Source: Erythrophleum ivorense
Lineage: Eukaryota > Streptophyta > Magnoliopsida > Fabales > Fabaceae
Length of the DNA stretch: 64,000 nt
NCBI GenBank assembly: GCA_026724425.1
Contig: JAIUCV010000009.1
Location: 24,569,846-24,633,845 of the forward strand
Direction of reading: 5' to 3'
A model generated the notes under the pieces. That model saw only the letters and a list, made by a program, of their open reading frames with translations, did not search any database and was not told the DNA's origin. The translations under genes and the position numbers were made by a program. Each line of letters opens with the position of its first letter. Position 1 is the first letter of the stretch. Shown in pieces: positions 49,201-60,770 of the stretch.

Positions 49201-51035
49201 AATGTGATGCTAGTGGAATTGGCATAGGAGGTGTACTCATGCAAGAAGGTAAGCCCATTGCATATTTTAGCGAAAAGCTAAGTGGTCCTACTCTTAACTA
49301 TCCTACATATGATAAGGAGCTATATGCTTTAGTTAGAGTGTTGGAAACTTGGCAACATTATTTGTGGCCTAAAGAATTTGTCATACATTCTGACCATGAG
49401 GCTCTAAAACATATTAAGAGCCAAAACAAATTGAATCGAAGACACGCTAGTTGGGTTGAATTCATTGAATCTTTCCCATATGTGATTAAGCATAAGAAAG
49501 GTAAGGAGAATATTGTTGCTGATGCACTTTCACGTAGGTATGTTCTTCTTTCCATGTTAGACTCTAAGGTTCTTGGTTTTGAGTTCATCAAGGAATTATA
49601 TACAAATGATGTTGATTTTGGAGAAGCTTTTAACTATTGCAAGCCTGGAGTTGGTTGGGACAAATTTTACTTGCATCAAGGATTCTTGTTTTGTGTTGAT
49701 AAGCTTTGCATTCCTAATTGTTCTCTGCGTATGTTATTGATGAAGGAAGCACATTCAGGAGGTTTAATGGGACACTTTGGCATTGTTAAAACATTTGATA
49801 TCTTGAATGAGCATTTTTATTGGCCTAAGATGCGTAGGGATGTTCAAAAGTTTGTGGGGAGATGCGTTGTATGTCATAAAGAAAAATCTAAATTAAATCC
49901 CCATGGACTGTATACTCCCCTCCCTATTCCTAGTGTACCTTGGGAAGATGTTTCCATGGATTTTATTGTGGGATTACCTAGGTCTAAGAGGGGGAGGGAC
50001 TCTATTTTTGTTGTTGTGGACAGGTTTTCTAAAATGGCGCACTTCATTGCATGTCATAAGGTTGATGATGCTTCTAATATTGCTAATTTGTTCTTTCAGG
50101 AAGTTGTGAGGCTTCATGGGATTCCGAGGACTATAGTGTCAGAGCGTGATGCTAAGTTTCTAAGCTATTTTTGGAAGACTTTGTGGAGCAAGTTTGGAAC
50201 TAAATTGTTATTCTCTACTACTTGTCATCCGCAAACTGATGGACAAACTGAAGTTGTTAATAGGACACTATCTTCTTTGTTACGAACTATGGTTAAAAAG
50301 AACCTGAAGAATTGGGAGGAGTGTCTCCCACATGTCGAGTTTGCATACAATAGGGCTGTTCATTCCACTACTAAATATTCACCATTTGAGATTGTATATG
50401 GTTTTAATCCTCTTGCACCCATTGACTTAGCTCCTTTGCCTTTGCAGGAAAGAATCAATATGGATGGACAGAAACGTGCTGAGTTTGTTAAGCAAATCCA
50501 TGAGAAAGCAAAACAAAACATTGAGAGGATGACTCAACAATATGTAGAACGTGCTAATAAGGGACGAAAGAGGGTTGTCTTTGAACCAGGAGATTTGGTT
50601 TGGTTGCACCTTAGAAAAGAGAGGTTTCCTGACAAAAGAAAGTCTAAACTTATGCCTCGCGGGGATGGGCCTTTCCGCGTGCTAGAAAGAATTAATGATA
50701 ATGCCTACAAGATAGATTTACCAGGTGAGTATGGTGTAAGTGCTACTTTTAATGTTTCTGACCTTTCCCCTTATTTTGGTGCAGACTTTGAAGAGTCGAG
50801 GACGACTCCTTTTCAAGAGGGGGAGGATGATATGAACCAGACTCATGAGGGGAAGGATGCTCGTGTGGAGAAGGACTTGATGATAGATGGCCCAATGACA
50901 AGAGGAAGAGTTAAGCGTCTACAAAGAGCAATTAGGCTTCAATTTGCTAAATTAGAAGCCCATAATGTTAGTGCATGCATTGAGGAAGAAAATGAAGCCT
51001 TAATCATACTTATTCAAGCCCAGGTTGATGCTTAA
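46242..51035 (+). pseudogene. gag-pol: gag-pol polyprotein, single frame with three lesions
   Basis: One frame of 1,597 codons. The expected start lies at 46242 (ATA where the context ATAGCAGATAAT suggests ATG). Gag (codons about 120-300) has the Retrotrans_gag core; the CCHC zinc knuckle is at codons 349-362 (47286-47327). The protease motif IIDGGSCCNVAS is around codon 443. Reverse transcriptase carries YFDD at codons 840-843 (48759-48770), RNase H has CDAS, DKELYAL and HSDHEAL, and integrase has an HHCC finger (HSGGLMGHFG ... CVVC). The integrase triad spacing is D-X40-X-X35-E at codons 1260, 1301 and 1337, but codon 1301 (50142-50144) is Glu, not Asp. The PFRVLERINDNAYKI module follows, and the frame crosses the polypurine tract into the 3' LTR. 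Nonsense codons are TAA at 46782-46784 (gag) and TAG at 48621-48623 (reverse transcriptase, where the family has Trp). A Lys/Glu/Arg-rich linker follows the protease (47900-48075). Confidence 0.9.
50814..50827 (+). other. Polypurine tract
   Basis: AAGAGGGGGAGGA and neighbouring purines end exactly at the TG of the 3' LTR. The tract is the plus-strand primer. It also codes for part of the pol frame (QEGEDD). Confidence 0.8.
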
Positions 51036-51591
51036 AGAGACCATTGAAGATAGATGACGTGAATAGTACTTCAAATGCAAGATGTCCAGCCCATTAGTAT
51101 TAATTAGTTTCTATTAGGCTGATTATCTATCCTTTTCTGTTTTTAAAAAGATTTGATTTTGTATCCCTATTTTTTAGATCTTTCAGTTAGGATTATGTAG
51201 TTAGTTTCCTACTTTTCCTCCAGTAGATAGGTTTGAGCTACACTATAAATATATGTATTCTGCCTTCATTTGAATCAGATTGGAAGTAGTAGAATTATTG
51301 AGTGTTTCTCTAATTGTGAGAATCTTATTTTTTCTTTGCTCTTGTGAAACCTTTGTCTTGTCAACCTATCTTTAGGTTGGTGATTCAAGTTCGCAAAAGC
51401 CCCCAATTCGTGCTTCGATCCAAGTGTGTCGTTGTGTGGATTGGTTTATTGTGTTCGTAGTTAGGCGCATTGTCTAAGTAGCAGGTTAACGTTCTTATAA
51501 CGTTTGGCTATTTGCTTCCGTCGGGTCTCGAACCATCATCTATCCATCAACCTACGTCGTGAAGATTGGGCCACCCCTTGATTTCGCATCA
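50828..51591 (+). repeat. 3' LTR of the Gypsy element, 764 bp
   Basis: TGATATGAACCAG to TTTCGCATCA, followed by TGTTC. It differs from the 5' LTR by about nine substitutions and a 3-bp gap (TAACGTTAGTTGG against TAACGTTTGG). Pol reads through its first 208 bases to TAA at 51033-51035. The four differences in that stretch change V/E, G/R, A/E and M/I. Confidence 0.9.
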
Positions 51592-51596
51592 TGTTC
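51592..51596. repeat. Target-site duplication TGTTC, right
   Basis: TGTTC directly after the 3' LTR; matches 44306-44310. Confidence 0.85.
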
Positions 51597-53382
51597 TTAA
51601 GTCACAAGAGTACACACAAGCACACAATGACATACATATGCATACAAGAGTGCAAGGAGAATGAGGTGGAGAGCTACCTTGAACTTATGCAAGCACTTCT
51701 TTGCTTAACTTCTTCCTCTTTTTAGTTTCACAAGAGAACTTAGGTGGGTTAAGATCCTCTTAGCCTAAACATCATAATTAACACATAATTATACACTTGA
51801 AGCAAGCCAAGATACCAATTTCATTCTTAAACATATACTTGATTCTATAGGTGGCATAATGGTTCCATAACTGGCTTATTGAAGCAACCTTTATAATTCA
51901 AGTTCTAGGTTCCATTCTCTTTTCATTTCTAGGCCTCTTGCCATCATTCAATGTCATTGGAGCCATCACACATTCATTTACAAAAGCTTAATTACAAGTT
52001 GCTTCTTAAGGCACCATTATGGACACCATTGTCCCATCTTCTAATCCATGGCTCCTAAATTTTTTGCAATGGTTCCTTCCATCTTCTAACATCATATGAA
52101 GTCCCAAATCAAGGCTAAAACAAATTAAAATACTCTCTAGCTGTAAGAACCTTGCTTGGCTAAGACACTCTCCAAGAATGGGGTTCAAAGAACTTTTGAA
52201 TTTTTCTTGATGGGAGAGCTACTTGGGAGGCTTTCTGGAGGTCTTAGGAACTTAATGGAACACTTATATAGCCTAGAAAATTCATGTATTAAATCACATT
52301 TTACAAAATCCTAAAGAGTCCTACACTTTCCTAACTTGATTTTCCATTGGTTTTTCTTACAATTTCTTGGCATATTCCACTTTCCCATGCCTTAAAACCC
52401 TAGTTCCTTTCTTGTTTTTGGATAGAACTCCCTCCCCTCTCATGGTTTTATTCTTGGGTGAAAATAGGACAAAGGAAGAACAAGAGAAGGAAACAACCAA
52501 AACAAGAGTTTACCTTAGATTCAAGCTTGGTTTCAAAAGTCTTTCTCCTTGGTTTTCTTCTCCTCAAGAAACTTAAACTGTCCCCCCTTGTTTTGGACTC
52601 AAAATAGAACCAATTCATTCAAATAAGCCATAAAGAGAAAGCTTGAAGGGAGGAGAACAAAATTAGAAGAAGAAGAAGCATAAAATTCCTTGAAATTAAC
52701 TACCTCTTCTTGGTTTTCTTCCTCCTTTCTCTTCTCCTCTTGTGCACCTAAGAGAGAGCTTCCTTTTTCTATTTTTTGGGTAGAGGGAGTTGACCTAAAG
52801 AACTGGGAAGAAAGGCATGAAGTGTGTGGAACATTCAAGAAGCAATCTTTTTTGAAAATTCTAATTTCATCCTTTCGTAATGGCAATTTCATTTTAGTTT
52901 CGTTTTAGCTCCTTTTTTAGAACCATCTTTTCCATTATAAAATTTAGGTTTACAATTTAATAAAATGCCTTTGGAATCACTCAAATTGGAGCTAAAACCT
53001 TCTCGAACGAATCCGTTAAAGTTTAGGTTCACCGACATTGGAAAAACGTACACCGAAGGGGCTTTACCGGTCTCGGGGCTTCCTATGGTTTTTAGAGCCT
53101 CTAAGAACCCTGAGCAATTCAAATTTTCCATTTAAAGAGCCTTCTTGTGAGATTTTTCAAAAATTATACATATTTACAAAAATGCCACTACATTTTGTCA
53201 ATTTCAAAATATTTTTTTTTCACCATCCTAACTCCATTTTTCTTTCTATCTGAGCCTAGTATTATTATTTTTAGAAGCCTAGGACACTACCCAAATTTTT
53301 TAGGACATTATCTAGCTCATTTCGAGGGACTTTCTTTTATACCACTCATTTCATCGTTTTACAGAATTTACCATTCGTTACA
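51597..53382 (+). repeat. LTR-A copy 6, right part
   Basis: Picks up the family order after the Gypsy insertion: GGTGGAGAGCTACCTTGAAC near 51664, the GGAACTTAATGG block near 52248, the TAGAACCATCTTTTCC block near 52917 and the CTCTAAGAACCC block near 53099. It ends CATTCGTTACA. Adding both parts gives about 3.6 kb, the usual LTR-A length. The flanks CATAC and ACATT do not match, so the original target duplication is not visible. Frames at 52367-53389 occur on both strands and are unconvincing. Confidence 0.6.
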
Positions 53383-55262
53383 ACATTAAAGGTTCAAATT
53401 TTCCAAATTGACATAATTATATGACTTCATAATATAAATCCCAAGATTAATACTAAACAAGTATGTTCAATATTGAACATCATAAAAAGAAGCATAAATT
53501 TTGGATCTTAATCCATATGCTTTAGACTACTACTTTTACACACTTTCATATATTAGACACCAACATCAAAAAGTCATATCTTGGGTTACAAAATTCCAAT
53601 TCATAGAAATTAGGTGTCTATGGAAAGGTTAGGACATAAACTACATGTTGTAAAAATTTCAAGCCAAAACAAGTTCATTTAGGATATGAAAATTTAATGG
53701 AACAATAACTGCTATTGTTCTCAGACATATATTAGAACTAGATCTTTGAACATGTGTATCTTTTCTTGCACAACTTTGTTTTGTGTAAACTCAGTGGCTA
53801 TGGAAAGCTTATAATGTTAGCTATATGCCTATAAAATTTTATGAGTATTAGAGTTCATTTGACTTCTCAAATACATGAAAATCCAAATCTAACTATATGA
53901 ACAGTGCCCAATAATTTCTACAATTTTCAGCCAACTTTAGAAAATTATAATAAATTCCATAGGTCTTCAAAAATTGTGTTCTTTAGCTTTGTAGAAAACT
54001 CTAAATAAGCTCTAAATTTAAAATAAGGGTTCTAAATTCAAACGACTGGTTCCTTTAGTGTTTATAATTTATACTTAGACCATTTCTTAGATGCCTTAAA
54101 CCATGCTTGGCCAAGAGCTATACTAAGGATGGCCTTCTTGGAGTTTCGTTTATTTCTCTTAGGGAAATGGCATTTATAGAACTCCTTGATCTCTTCTTTA
54201 CTCAACTTTGCTCTTACATGGATTGAATTATCATTCTAAAGCCTTATACTTCCTAAGGTACAATCAAAACCCTAGGTTCTCATTTATGCATTCCATGGCT
54301 TCTTAGTTTGTTTTAATGGCAAAACCTTAATCTCCACACTTCAAAACCTCACTTCCCATCATGGTTCAATCAAAACTAACTCCATTCACCTCTCTCCTAT
54401 GTTGGTTGAACCTATGGAGTTGTGGAGAAACAAGGAAGATCAATTTTTCTATACCTAAGCAAATCATAAAAGTTTTAAATGAAGATTAATATGGCATATT
54501 TGTTTCCATTGGAAAAGCTTCTTCCTCCAAGTTTTCAGCCACAAAACTCCATCTTTCAAGAAGCCAAAACTATGCGAAGAAAGAGGAGAAGGAGTAGAAA
54601 CTAGTTTGTATAGACATTATAAACAAATTACTCACAATTTCTTACCTTTGGTAACTTCTCTTTCTTGGTTACTTGGTGCTTCTTGGGACGTCCTTGGGTC
54701 TGGTTTAGAGTCAGAAATTTTTGGCTAGAAGTGAGGGAGAAGAAGTGGGGTGTGATTTATATAGGGAAGGCTAGGGTTTTATGATTTTTCAATATTCCCA
54801 TTTTGCTCTTACACTTCCCTTTTCTCTGTTTGAACTCATTTCAACTCCTTTTTGAGAAGCGTCTTTTCTATCATGAAATTTAGGTCCTCTAGTTTATTAA
54901 AAACATTTGGTTTTAGATTTATAGGATTTAGAACAACTCCAAATGATTTGGTCAAAATTTTAGTTAACCAATAACCTAAATAACACACTAAAAGGGTTTT
55001 AACCATTCTGATGGTTTCTATGGTTTTCTAGGCCTCTAGAAACCCTAGTGAGCTTAATTTTATCATTTAAAACTTCCTCCTTTGAGTTTTCAAAAAGTTA
55101 CCCAAAATTATGATTTTGCTACCATGTTTATCCTTTAATTTGTTCAATTGTTTTGGCTCTAATTTTGGGCCATCCGTAGTTTCAAACCCTCAATTTTAGA
55201 TACATTAATTATGGTTCTTTCCTTAAGGGACCTTTTCAATTATTAAAACATGGAATATTACA
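53383..55262 (+). repeat. A2 repeat, second copy
   Basis: Diverged LTR-A-like sequence ending GGAATATTACA at 55262. It shares TTAGGTGTCTATGGAAAG (53610) with 3640 and the late blocks with 19880-20330. A TTTATATAGGG TATA-like site is near 54757, about 500 bases before the end. Left limit uncertain. No gene. Confidence 0.5.
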
Positions 55263-55698
55263 CCATGCATACTTGTGTTATTCTTGCTTAAGTATCTCAT
55301 GCATATTTTAGGAGATTTAAGTATAACTACTAAAATTCTCCTAAATCTCATCCCCATCTCTATTTTCCACTAATCAGTGCCAGGTGGAAGTTCAGTGCTA
55401 GTAAAGGAATAGGAAAAGAATGATGTTTGGATTTGGAAAACTTTATGAATGTTTTGTGCCTAGTTTTGTTGTCATGTACAAAGAATGTATATGGATTATG
55501 TTTAACTCCATCATGATGTATTATGTATACTAGAATATTGTTAACAGTAATGTAACTCCAGTTTAAGTTTTTTAGATTTAGATGATGTCTTATGCCCAGG
55601 TTGTGATACATGATAACATTATTATCTATATTTTCTATGTCTCAGGGCCAAATATGATCATTTTATTGGTTTGGATAGTTAATTTTATAAGAGGAAAC
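55263..55698. other. Spacer, no gene
   Basis: About 435 bases between A2 and LTR-A copy 7. A minus-strand frame at 55360-55611 has no recognisable features. It ends with GAAAC, the likely target duplication of the next unit. Confidence 0.35.
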
Positions 55699-58086
55699 TT
55701 TCATACCCTAATTAGTTAACCTCTATATCCTTATATCCAAGTTTGATTTCACGAGGTTTTACATAATTCCAAAGAAAAAGGGAATAAAATAATAACATTT
55801 TCTTGCATTGTGTAGTACTTTAAAAATTCAAATTTTGCTCTATGGGTCCCGTGAACCCATCAATAACATTCCCTACTCATACTTCATTGATACAATTCAT
55901 ACACATCATAAAACAATCCATGAACCACGAATTTGGAACTAAAAACTAGAAAAATTGCAATTTACTCGCGAGTTCAGAATTCAAGTTTTTGGCACTAATG
56001 TTGGAAAATCATAATTAATTCTAAAAAAATTGAATTCAAGCAAATGATAGGTTTCTAGAAAGCTCCAAATGTCCTTTATAGTTTAAAAATCATACTAGAA
56101 GATAAACACCCAATTGGACCACCATTAACTTCAGAAAAGCTCGAAAGGTCTGGCTGCCCAGGTTTGCCATCATAGGTTACTGGTATGAACTTCAAAAATT
56201 TATAACTAATTCTAGAAAAATAAAAACCTTACAAACCATACCATTATGGAAAGTTATGAATGTTAAATTGAGGGGACAAATAATTTTAGATCGAAACAAA
56301 ATAAATTAGCCTACAAAAACTGATGGAACAATAACCAAGGTCTAACTACATCCCTGATACTGATCTAGAACTTTCAAAATTTGTTTCTCCCCCAATATAA
56401 ATCCAAATGAGGTGCTCTTAAGTGTTATAGAAAGTTTACCATATCTAGTTTATGCCTGTAAAATTTTATAACTATTGGACACCATTTGACCCATTAATGT
56501 TTAAGGAAAAGTATCTGACAATTTGCATAGTAACAATGCCAATTCTGTCAAAATTTGCCAACTTTGAGAATTCACCAATAATTTTCTAGAGATCCAAATA
56601 ACATTTACTTTATTTTTCCAAAAAGCTCTAGATAAGAATTATATGCATGCTAGATTTTAGGTCAAGAAAAACTCATTTAGTTAGATGTTGACATATCTCA
56701 CAAATATGGAAAATTTGGCACCATATAAGGGTCAAAATTTGTCCAAATGGCTTCTTGCTTCTTCTAACACCACATGAGCATGTTTGGGAGCATAAACACA
56801 GCATATACAAGCTTTCCAAATGGTCTAAACTATCATGCATTAAAAACTCACCATGCCATAAGCCATAATACACATTCAAGAGTAGTCCTCCAAGTACCCA
56901 AAACACATATTCTCATTGATTGGGTTCCAAATTTGGTTCATACACAACATAAGCATACTTTTACATTTGCTCAAACATTTACATCTCAAAAATAATATGT
57001 ACATATACACTTTGACATTTCTTTATATCAAGAACTATATTAATGGCAAAGTATGGTTTATCAAGTGCCTTGGCTTCCATCTTTGGCTTCTTGAACTCCA
57101 CCTAGACATGGTGAGATGGGAAAGGGAAGGGGGTGAGATTCAAAGAATTTCAATAGCTCATTCACTCATTTAAGTAAACAATCAAGGCATATAACATATC
57201 AAAGTACATAAGTAGACATCCAACACCACTAAGAATCATTCAAAACATAATTTACATGCCATGAAAACATATCAAAGCCAAGAACAAGCTCTAGGGACTC
57301 TTAGTCTATTCTCATCCCATTTTTGGGACTTTTGGATTAGCCTCACCCTTGGTCTAAGGACTTTTAACTTGGTCTCACTCATCCATGAGACTTTTGGCCT
57401 TGTCTCACCCATGGCTAGGGACTTTTAGCTTCACCTCACCTATTTCAAGGGACTTTTGGCACCACTTCACCCTTAAGAGCAAATTTCACAACCAAAACAT
57501 AATTTAAGAAACATATTGGTACCAATGCAACAAGGCAACATCAAATGGCATGTCTCATCATGAAAATGCACATACAAGCATACAATGACAATTGCATACC
57601 AAGAATGCAAACAAGAAGGAGTGAAGAGTTACCTTAAAGTAAAACACAATTCTTCCCTTGGTTATTCTCTCTTCTTTTCAGCCACACACCCACAAGTAGA
57701 TGGAGCTTGATTTCTTTGGCCTAGTACAACAAATAGGATCTAATTAGACTCTTGAAGCAAGCCACAACATTAAATACACACCAAGGAAGCACACTTGGTT
57801 TTATGGTCATAAATTAGTTCCATAAAAGGGCCTAATGAAGCAACTACCATAATTCAAGCACTTAGTGCCATTCTCTTCTTATATCTAGGTCTCTTGACTC
57901 CATTTGGAATCCTTAGAGCCATCGTACACTCATTTCCAAGAGCCTAAACACATGTTGCTTCTTTAAGTCATAATATGAAACCTATAGCTCCAACTCTCAA
58001 TCTATGACTTCTAAATTTTTTTCAAAGGTTCCTCTCATATTCTTCCATCACATAAAGTCCTAAACCAAGCCTGAAACAAATTAAAA
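55699..58086 (+). repeat. LTR-A copy 7, left part
   Basis: Start TTTCATACCC is a decayed form of the family end. Flanks GAAAC (55694-55698) and AAAAC (62007-62011) match at 4 of 5. It contains GGTGAGATTCAAAGAATTTC near 57132 and a five-fold 'gggactttt...ctcacc' series (57295-57475). It is interrupted by unit D at 58087 and resumes at 60771. Confidence 0.55.
57290..57480 (+). repeat. Tandem GGGACTTTTGG...CTCACC units in LTR-A
   Basis: GGGACTCTTAG, GGGACTTTTGG, AGGACTTTTAA, GAGACTTTTGG, GGGACTTTTAG and GGGACTTTTGG follow one another about every 30-40 bases, each followed by a CTCA(C/T)CC word. Equivalent series occur at 1320-1490, 44090-44230 and 59600-59690. Confidence 0.6.
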
Positions 58087-60770
58087 TGTAACACCATAAT
58101 ATCTTAACTCCAATTCATCTCCCTCTAGGCTTGATTTCATATGATTTTCAAAGAAAATGACTAAAATCGTAGTGTTTTACTACTTTTAAGTTGAGGTTTA
58201 ACTGGTCATATTTTGCCCTGTGGATCCTGTGAACCCATCATTCACATTCTCTCCTCTAACACCATTTATACAACTTGTACATAGTCTCAAACAACTCATA
58301 AACCACGGATATGAAGCCAAAAACTAAGAAAAAGCAATTTCTCAAATGAGCCCAAAAGTCAGATTTTTGGCTCTAACTTTGGAAAATCATAACTAATTCT
58401 AGAAAAATGGAAATCAAGAAAATCATAGCTCTCTGGAAATTTTTGGATGTTAACTTCACATAAAAATAACTCCCAACCATAATCTCAGCGTTTGGACCAT
58501 CTTTGACATCGAAAAAGACACAGAGTTCCGGCTATCCCTGATACTAGTGCAGTTTACTGTCATGAAATTTGAAAATTCGTAATTAATTCCAAAAAAATCC
58601 AATCTAGGCAAAATATATCAATTTAGAAAGATACAGATGTTAACTAGAGGAAAAAAATAAGTACAGATCATTTCAAGAGCATGTGGACCTCGAAAACTGA
58701 TGGAATAGTAACGAAGGTCGGAAAGCTTCCCTGATGCTGATACAGAACTTCAGCAAGTCGTTTCTCTCCCTACAGACCTCCAATTGAGGTGCTTCTAGTT
58801 GGTCTATGAATGACATGAATTCATTTTCGGACTTATTGTACAGTACCCTGACCAAAACCATTAAAATGTCCAAACTTCAACAATTCACCTAATATTCCCT
58901 AGACTTCCAAATATTACCCACTTTAGTTTCTCAAGAAGCTCTCAATAGACTCTAGAGGCATGCCAAATTTCATATCAAGAAGAGCTCATTTGGTCATACT
59001 TTGATGGAGCTCACAAAATTGGCGATTTTGGCACCCAAAATGGTTCAAAGTGGGTCCAAATGGCCTCCCACATGCTCTAGCATCTCTTGGGCAAGTTTGA
59101 AAGTACAAACATAGCATATATGAATTGCCTAAATGATCAAAATCATCATACATTTCAAATTCACTATGCTACGGAACAAAATACACCAGTACATGTAAGC
59201 CACAAAAGGGCCAAATTCTACATTCTCATTACTTTGGCTCTTTACACAGTTCATACATCACTTATACATATGTTTACATTTGCTCATATATATACATCCC
59301 AAAAATAATAGGTACATATTCATTCTGGCACCTCTTTACAACAAAAGAACTACACATTTCCTTAAGCATTCTCAATTAGACTCCTTGGTGTGCACTTGCT
59401 TCTCCTTGAGCTCCACTTAAGATGTTAAGATGGGAGAAGGAAGGGGATGAGATTCAGGGAATCTCAATAGCTCATACTCATTCAAGAAGAAATCAAGATA
59501 TATAAACCAGTCAGAGCATGCAAACAAGTCACAATGATACAATATATGTGTTTCATGCCATGAATAACATAACAATGCCAAGATTAAGCTCTAGCCTCAC
59601 CCAAGCTTTGGGACTTTTGGATTGGCCTCACCCTTGGTTTAGGGACTTTTGGCTCCACCTCACCCATCTCAAGGGACTTTCGGCACCACCTTACCCGAGC
59701 AGTTTCCACAATTCATATCATCAGCATATCGGTACCAATGCATCAAGGCAACATCAATGGCATATCTCATCATACAAGTACATACACAAGCATACAATGA
59801 CTATTACATATCCAAGAATGCAACAAGAAAGAGTAGAGAGCTACCTTATCGGCTAATACAAGCCTTCCCTTTCAATTTCTCTTCTCCCTTCTTGATTTCA
59901 CACTCACAACTAGATGGAGTTACTTCCTTTGAGCCTAAGCACAACAAAGAGCATGGGATTATTCTCTCATAACTCAAATAAGTACTCACAAAGCTAAAGG
60001 GGCTCTTTACCGAAGCAAACCCCTACTACTCATGTAAGAAACTAAGGATTCTCTCTCTAGAATTCCACTCACTCTCCTTCCTCACTCAAGCTCTTAAAAA
60101 GGAAAGCAAAGAAGGAGAAATGAAGCTACATGAGCTCTACCCCTTCCTCAAGAGTGGTTTTCCACTTTCTCTCTTCTGAACCAAACCCAAATCAACTACT
60201 AAATCATAGAAAGAGAGGGCAAAGAGAGAAGAATAACATGCTAGGGAGAAAAGCTATGGAAATCTCAAGATTGCTTACCTCTTTGCTTGTTCTCCTTCCT
60301 TCTCTAGGTCTCTCTCTCTCTCCACAGCCCTTTTCTCTCTCTTAGTCGAAGCTTAGGTCGGTTTACAGAGAAAGGAAGAGTTTGGAGGCTTTAAAAAGTC
60401 AAAATCTCTCTTTTTACGCTTTTCTGGACTAACCCTCGCTACGGCGAGCTCGTGTCAGTCCCAAACCTCTGCCTTCGCTATAGCGTACGCTACGGCAAGC
60501 TACACCCTGATTTTTGTATGGGATGCCTGCACTCGCTATAGCTAGAAGCATTTTCGCTATAGCGAGAAGGCACTCTCGCTATAGCTAGGCTATATCTAGC
60601 AGAGGCGAGAGGCTTCTTTCCTTCTCGATAGCAGGGTTTGGAAGTTCCAGCCCAAGAACAGCAAGCAAGAGTCGTACTTAGAAAATTTTCAGCTTTCGAA
60701 AATTTTCAGTTTTTCTTTTCTTTCCCTTTTCTTTTCTCTTTTCTTTTCTTTTCTTTTTCTGGTTGTTACA
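58087..60770 (+). repeat. Nested LTR-like unit D, 2.68 kb
   Basis: Begins TGTAACACCATAATATC and ends GGTTGTTACA. It sits inside LTR-A copy 7, and TTAAAA is found on both sides (58081-58086 and 60772-60777); removing the unit rejoins the host as AAATTAAAACACTTCC, which resembles 37489. The first 1.9 kb is LTR-A-like (GGGATGAGATTCAGGGAATC near 59445). The last 0.8 kb is its own, with a CGCTATAGCG cluster and a long C/T tract (60700-60760). No gene. Confidence 0.6.
60436..60610. repeat. CGCTATAGCG palindrome cluster
   Basis: TCGCTACGGCGA, TTCGCTATAGCG, TACGCTACGGC, TCGCTATAGCT, TTCGCTATAGCGA and TCGCTATAGCTAGGCTATA occur within 175 bases. The stretch is clearly richer in G+C and CpG than its surroundings. 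Confidence 0.7.

Larger units (their letters stand above)
44311..51591 (+). mobile_element. Ty3/Gypsy LTR retrotransposon, near-complete, 7.28 kb
   Basis: Complete architecture: 5' LTR, primer-binding site for initiator tRNA-Met, long leader, single-frame gag-pol, polypurine tract and 3' LTR, with a TGTTC duplication. Domain order protease, reverse transcriptase, RNase H, integrase defines Ty3/Gypsy. A GPF-type module follows integrase, no chromodomain is visible, and the reading frame runs into the 3' LTR; this pattern fits the CRM branch of chromoviruses, although I cannot confirm the clade without a tree. The copy is inactive as written because gag-pol has a lost start, two nonsense codons and an altered integrase residue. 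The two LTRs differ by about nine substitutions and one 3-bp indel, so the insertion is fairly recent. Confidence 0.9.

Noticed and set aside
50650..51035. Chromodomain at the Gypsy C-terminus
   Set aside because: No chromodomain pattern follows the GPF-type module; the tail is acidic, then basic, and runs into the LTR.
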